This document shows, one piece after another, positions 61,378-64,000 of a DNA stretch of 64,000 nt. The position numbers and the translations under genes are program-made. Below the pieces are notes generated by a model. It saw only the letters and a program-made list of their open reading frames with translations, did no database searches and was not told the origin of the DNA. The stretch comes from Circinella minor. Taxonomy: Eukaryota > Mucoromycota > Mucoromycetes > Mucorales > Lichtheimiaceae. Where the stretch lies: the NCBI GenBank assembly GCA_016758965.1, contig JAEPRB010000005.1, positions 124,001 to 188,000 on the forward strand. The letters are read 5' to 3'. Every line of letters begins with the position of its first letter. Position 1 is the first letter of the stretch.

Positions 61378-63400
61378 TTAATCATCATCAGAATCACTCT
61401 CATATTTTGGTGGAAACCAAGTGGTCCTTGTCCATGCCTTACAATCAGCTTCATTTTGAGTGGTGTTCGTTTGAGATGAGGTTATAGTTGTTTCATCGTT
61501 TTTCTTTTTTTAATACTTCGTAATTCAGTGATATTCTGATTCATCTGCTTGAGATCCGCCACAAGTTTCTATATTGAAAAGAAAAATTATATCGTATTTA
61601 ACAATCTCTCTGCTGGAAATGAACTTGATGCTTTACTTACTTTAACGATATTTAGACTTGAAACCACCCTTAATATTCCTCCTTCTTTGACTTCAAACAA
61701 TGTTCTTGGTAATGAGATGGTGGTAACTTCATTTATGATATAAAGTCCATTGGACCCGAGGTATAATACATATACAGTTGCTTCTAAATCTGTCATAATA
61801 ATAAATGGAATGTATACTGGCAGCGTATTTTTATATGATTTTGGAAAGCTTTCGAACGATAAACTGATTCAGGTCCATTTTCCTTGATAATACTGTTTTA
61901 AGTTTGTCTTTATAGAATTTCGAGATCCAAATATCCTTTGCTACTTCTCCTGTTGCAAAATTGGGCGCCATTTTTTCATTATCTAAACATGAGATAATTC
62001 GCAGATCTATTTTGATATTATGACCTGTTGCCTTTATATTTTCAGCCACCGTATCACCCCAGTGGAGTATGGTTCCGGAGCCTCGAAACAAGGTTTCGAA
62101 CAATGGCCCCCCCCAGACCTTCACTACGTAATCGGCCTCCGACAAAAGCTTGGAGGTTTTTTGATCGAAAATATAATCATCATAGAGCATAAGCTCCAAT
62201 ATTATAACGTAGAGCTTTTTCGTAGTACCATATTTCTCCTTTGTCTTGAACGGGTGCACTAAATTTTTGGGTAGTAAACCTTCCTTATTTGGATTTTTGA
62301 GTACTTGGCCACTGAACGAGCCCAGAAGTACCCAAAAACTACCCAAAAGTGCCTGAAAGGAAGGTACCTTTTTTTTTTTTCTTATTAGATTTTTGTTTAT
62401 TTTTTGAGTACTATGATGTACCTCATTCAGCTTAATAATAATACCCTATACTCTAGTCAACATGATCAGTTATGAATTTTTATATGATATTGAAATTTTA
62501 ATAACAAAAAATAACAAGAATAAGAGTAAAGCTATAAGGCCCAAAAGGACTCAAACATTGACTTCATCTATTTTACTTATACCAGAAAAATTGACTGCTT
62601 CACTTTTATTACCGAAAATGGAAGTACCCAAAAATTATGGCACCCGTCTTGAACATGTCAAGCTTTTCGAGGTACCTCTTGTAATACCGTCCATTGTCAT
62701 TTGATGTATGTTGAATCTTCTGTTGAATTTCTGCATATTTTTGATCGATAGGTGGCGTCGTGACAGTGGGAGGAGGGAACAGATATTTGATTTCTTTTTG
62801 TACTTCAACAGAAAATTTGGATAATTGAGAGTTTTTGGAGTTGTCGGACAAGTCAAGTGTCCCATTCATTCCCAGAGCATTGAAGTATCTAGTCTTATTC
62901 TATCAACCACAGCAAGTGGCTCTTCCTTCGCGACCAACCCAAGTTGCCACAGACTCTTCCAAACCTTCAACGCGTAAGCTATCACTTTCGTCAAAGCTGT
63001 TGATTTCTACTGTTGTGGCGGGACTTGTTATTGGTTTCCTGCTCTTTCTTTTGCCTGGAGGAGAAGGATTGACGTATTGCTCTTTGGTTTCATTAATAAA
63101 AGTTACTTGATTGAACAGATTCAAACTTGCGTCTCGACGTTCTGCGTCTAGCATTCTGTCCCAAAATCCTTGGGTATCTTTATTATTCAAAACCTATATA
63201 TATAAAATATTGATAAAATACACCACAAGATTACTAAGATGTCTCTCGTGTAAATGTTTTTAATAAATGCACTACTTGGTTGAGAAACTTACACTGAAGC
63301 TATTCTCAATTATCATTTCAGACCAACTAGAGAATAATGTGTTTTGCGGTTTGGTTGAAACTTTTACAGCTTCAATAGCCTCGATTTTTGCACACCCCCT
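61378..63400 (-). pseudogene. Broken copy of an uncharacterised repeated gene family
   Basis: Reading 5' to 3' on the minus strand, collinear blocks are: SSWSEMIIENSFS up to a gtaagt donor (about 63290); NNKDTQGFWDRMLDAERRDA to about 62905; adjacent TGA and TAG stops in the same frame; YFNALGMNGTLDLSDNSKNS to KRYLEKLDMFKTG (62641); a 375-bp insertion; SEADYVVKVWGGPLFETLFR, IKIDLRIISCLDNEKMAP and KDIWISKFYKDKLKTVLSRK; a +1 frameshift near 61835; YVLYLGSNGLYIINEVTTIS; an intron; LVADLKQMNQNITELRSIKK; another frameshift; and the terminal WTRTTWFPPKYESDSDDD. The SEAD-Y/F-V..W start, the long middle and the W-T-R-x-T-W-x-P-P tail are what I recall of large protein families multiplied in Mucoromycota genomes, function unknown. 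Multiple lesions make it a pseudogene. Confidence 0.65.
62262..62636. mobile_element. 375-bp terminal-inverted-repeat insertion inside the pseudogene
   Basis: AATTTTTGGGTA at 62262-62273 is mirrored perfectly by TACCCAAAAATT at 62625-62636. Sub-terminal repeats of the same theme (ctacccaaaag near 62337, gtacccaaaaa near 62324) lie inside. The insertion sits between two blocks of the repeated-family pseudogene that should be continuous. A TA target duplication is possible if the termini are read one base shorter. No coding capacity, so non-autonomous. Confidence 0.6.
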
Positions 63401-63452
63401 CTTTTTGCAAACCTTTTGGTCACAGATCCCACTTTGATTTTACTATGTTTTC

Positions 63453-63516
63453 AACCCCACTTTTTGCACACCCCCGGTTTTTGCACTACTTTTGAGTCTG
63501 TGCAAAAAGCGGGGTT
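63453..63516. repeat. GC-rich imperfect inverted repeat
   Basis: AACCCCACTTTTTGCACA (63453-63470) pairs with TGTGCAAAAAGCGGGGTT (63499-63516), 17 of 18 positions complementary, with a 28-bp loop. Further direct copies of TTTTTGCACACCCC-like text occur at about 63395-63410 and within the loop. Confidence 0.8.
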
Positions 63517-64000
63517 CTTTTATTGCTGTATTTTTGTTTTTGTAAGAATAGTTTCCTTGGATAAAAAAAGATGGTAGACCATTGTTATTGAAGAAGTTTT
63601 TTTTCGAGCCATTCAGTACAATTCCTAAGTTAAAGTAGAGTAATTTGACTGTTAGAATTTTATTCAGCTAAAAAAAAAAAAAAAAAAGCTATTCCTATTT
63701 ACCAAGTGAGCATTATGGTGAACTGAACTCGTTTATTATGTCTTGAAAAATGTTGGTGATTTGGTACTTTTTTTTTTTTTTTTTTTTTTTTTTTGTAGAA
63801 GAAAGTGATTTAATACTGAATAGAATAAAGTTTTGATTTGGGTTATTTGGCTTTAGAGATATAAAGTTTTGTTGAATAAAATATGATAATGAATTAACTT
63901 GAAATAGCTAAAGAAAAAGAAAAATGTTTATACTTAAAAGGAGAAGACAAGAAGTGGTTTTGATATTTTTCGCTGCATGAGCAAACGTCATCGTAGTTTG
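63517..64000. other. AT-rich end of window
   Basis: Contains poly-A (63671-63687) and a 25-plus poly-T run (63769-63794). No gene seen. Confidence 0.55.

Overview
This window looks like nuclear DNA of an early-diverging, Mucoromycota-type (probably Mucorales) filamentous fungus. The genome is very AT-rich. Genes are interrupted by many short GT-AG introns, often with TATA-rich or poly-pyrimidine interiors. The gene set is fungal (Cdc10-type septin, Grr1-like F-box protein, LIM-RhoGAP, Mdm38/LETM1). The flanks hold decayed copies of gene families that I associate with Mucoromycota repeats. No tRNA, rRNA, CRISPR or prokaryotic element was seen. All identifications are from reading the sequence; no database search was run.

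Layout. 1-9.5 kb is a repeat and transposon island: a 689-bp-period tandem array (about 598-2460), two copies of a decayed lineage-specific gene segment (about 4.4-5.6 kb and 7.3-7.7 kb), and a tnp2/DUF4218-like transposase remnant that still shows its introns (to about 8.93 kb). 9.5-21.9 kb holds a sucrose-type MFS transporter (-), a class I SAM methyltransferase (-), eIF3e (-), aspartate-semialdehyde dehydrogenase (+) with a Gcn4-type site upstream, and a DUF4112 membrane protein (+). 21.9-24.8 kb is gene-poor with decayed coding traces. 24.8-38.9 kb is dense: LIM-LIM-C1-RhoGAP (-), PRELI-like protein (-), an 89-aa coiled-coil protein (+), ribosomal eL15 (-), Grr1-like (-), Pus4/TruB (-), prolidase (+). 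38.9-40.4 kb contains a 790-bp inverted-repeat element. 40.4-45.6 kb carries a secreted A1 aspartic protease (-), ribosomal eS24 (-) and an unrecognised 453-aa coiled-coil protein (-).

46.5-60.5 kb is the most thought-provoking stretch. A mitochondrial K+/H+-exchange-related (Mit_KHE1-type) gene and a LETM1/Mdm38 gene lie about 4.2 kb apart on the same strand. Between them are two small minus-strand genes assembled by hand from splice sites: a 79-aa secreted peptide with eight cysteines, and a 115-aa single-pass membrane protein with three PPxY motifs (candidate Rsp5/Nedd4 adaptor). After these come a multi-pass UPF0658-like membrane protein (+) and a Cdc10-type septin (-). 60.5-64 kb is a second decayed island: a frameshifted Mucoromycota-type repeat gene split by a 375-bp terminal-inverted-repeat insertion, plus a GC-rich inverted repeat.

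The genes do not form one pathway. Apart from the K+/H+-exchange pair, they look like ordinary housekeeping neighbours. Intron-exon structures below were derived by hand from GT-AG sites, reading-frame continuity and recalled protein families.
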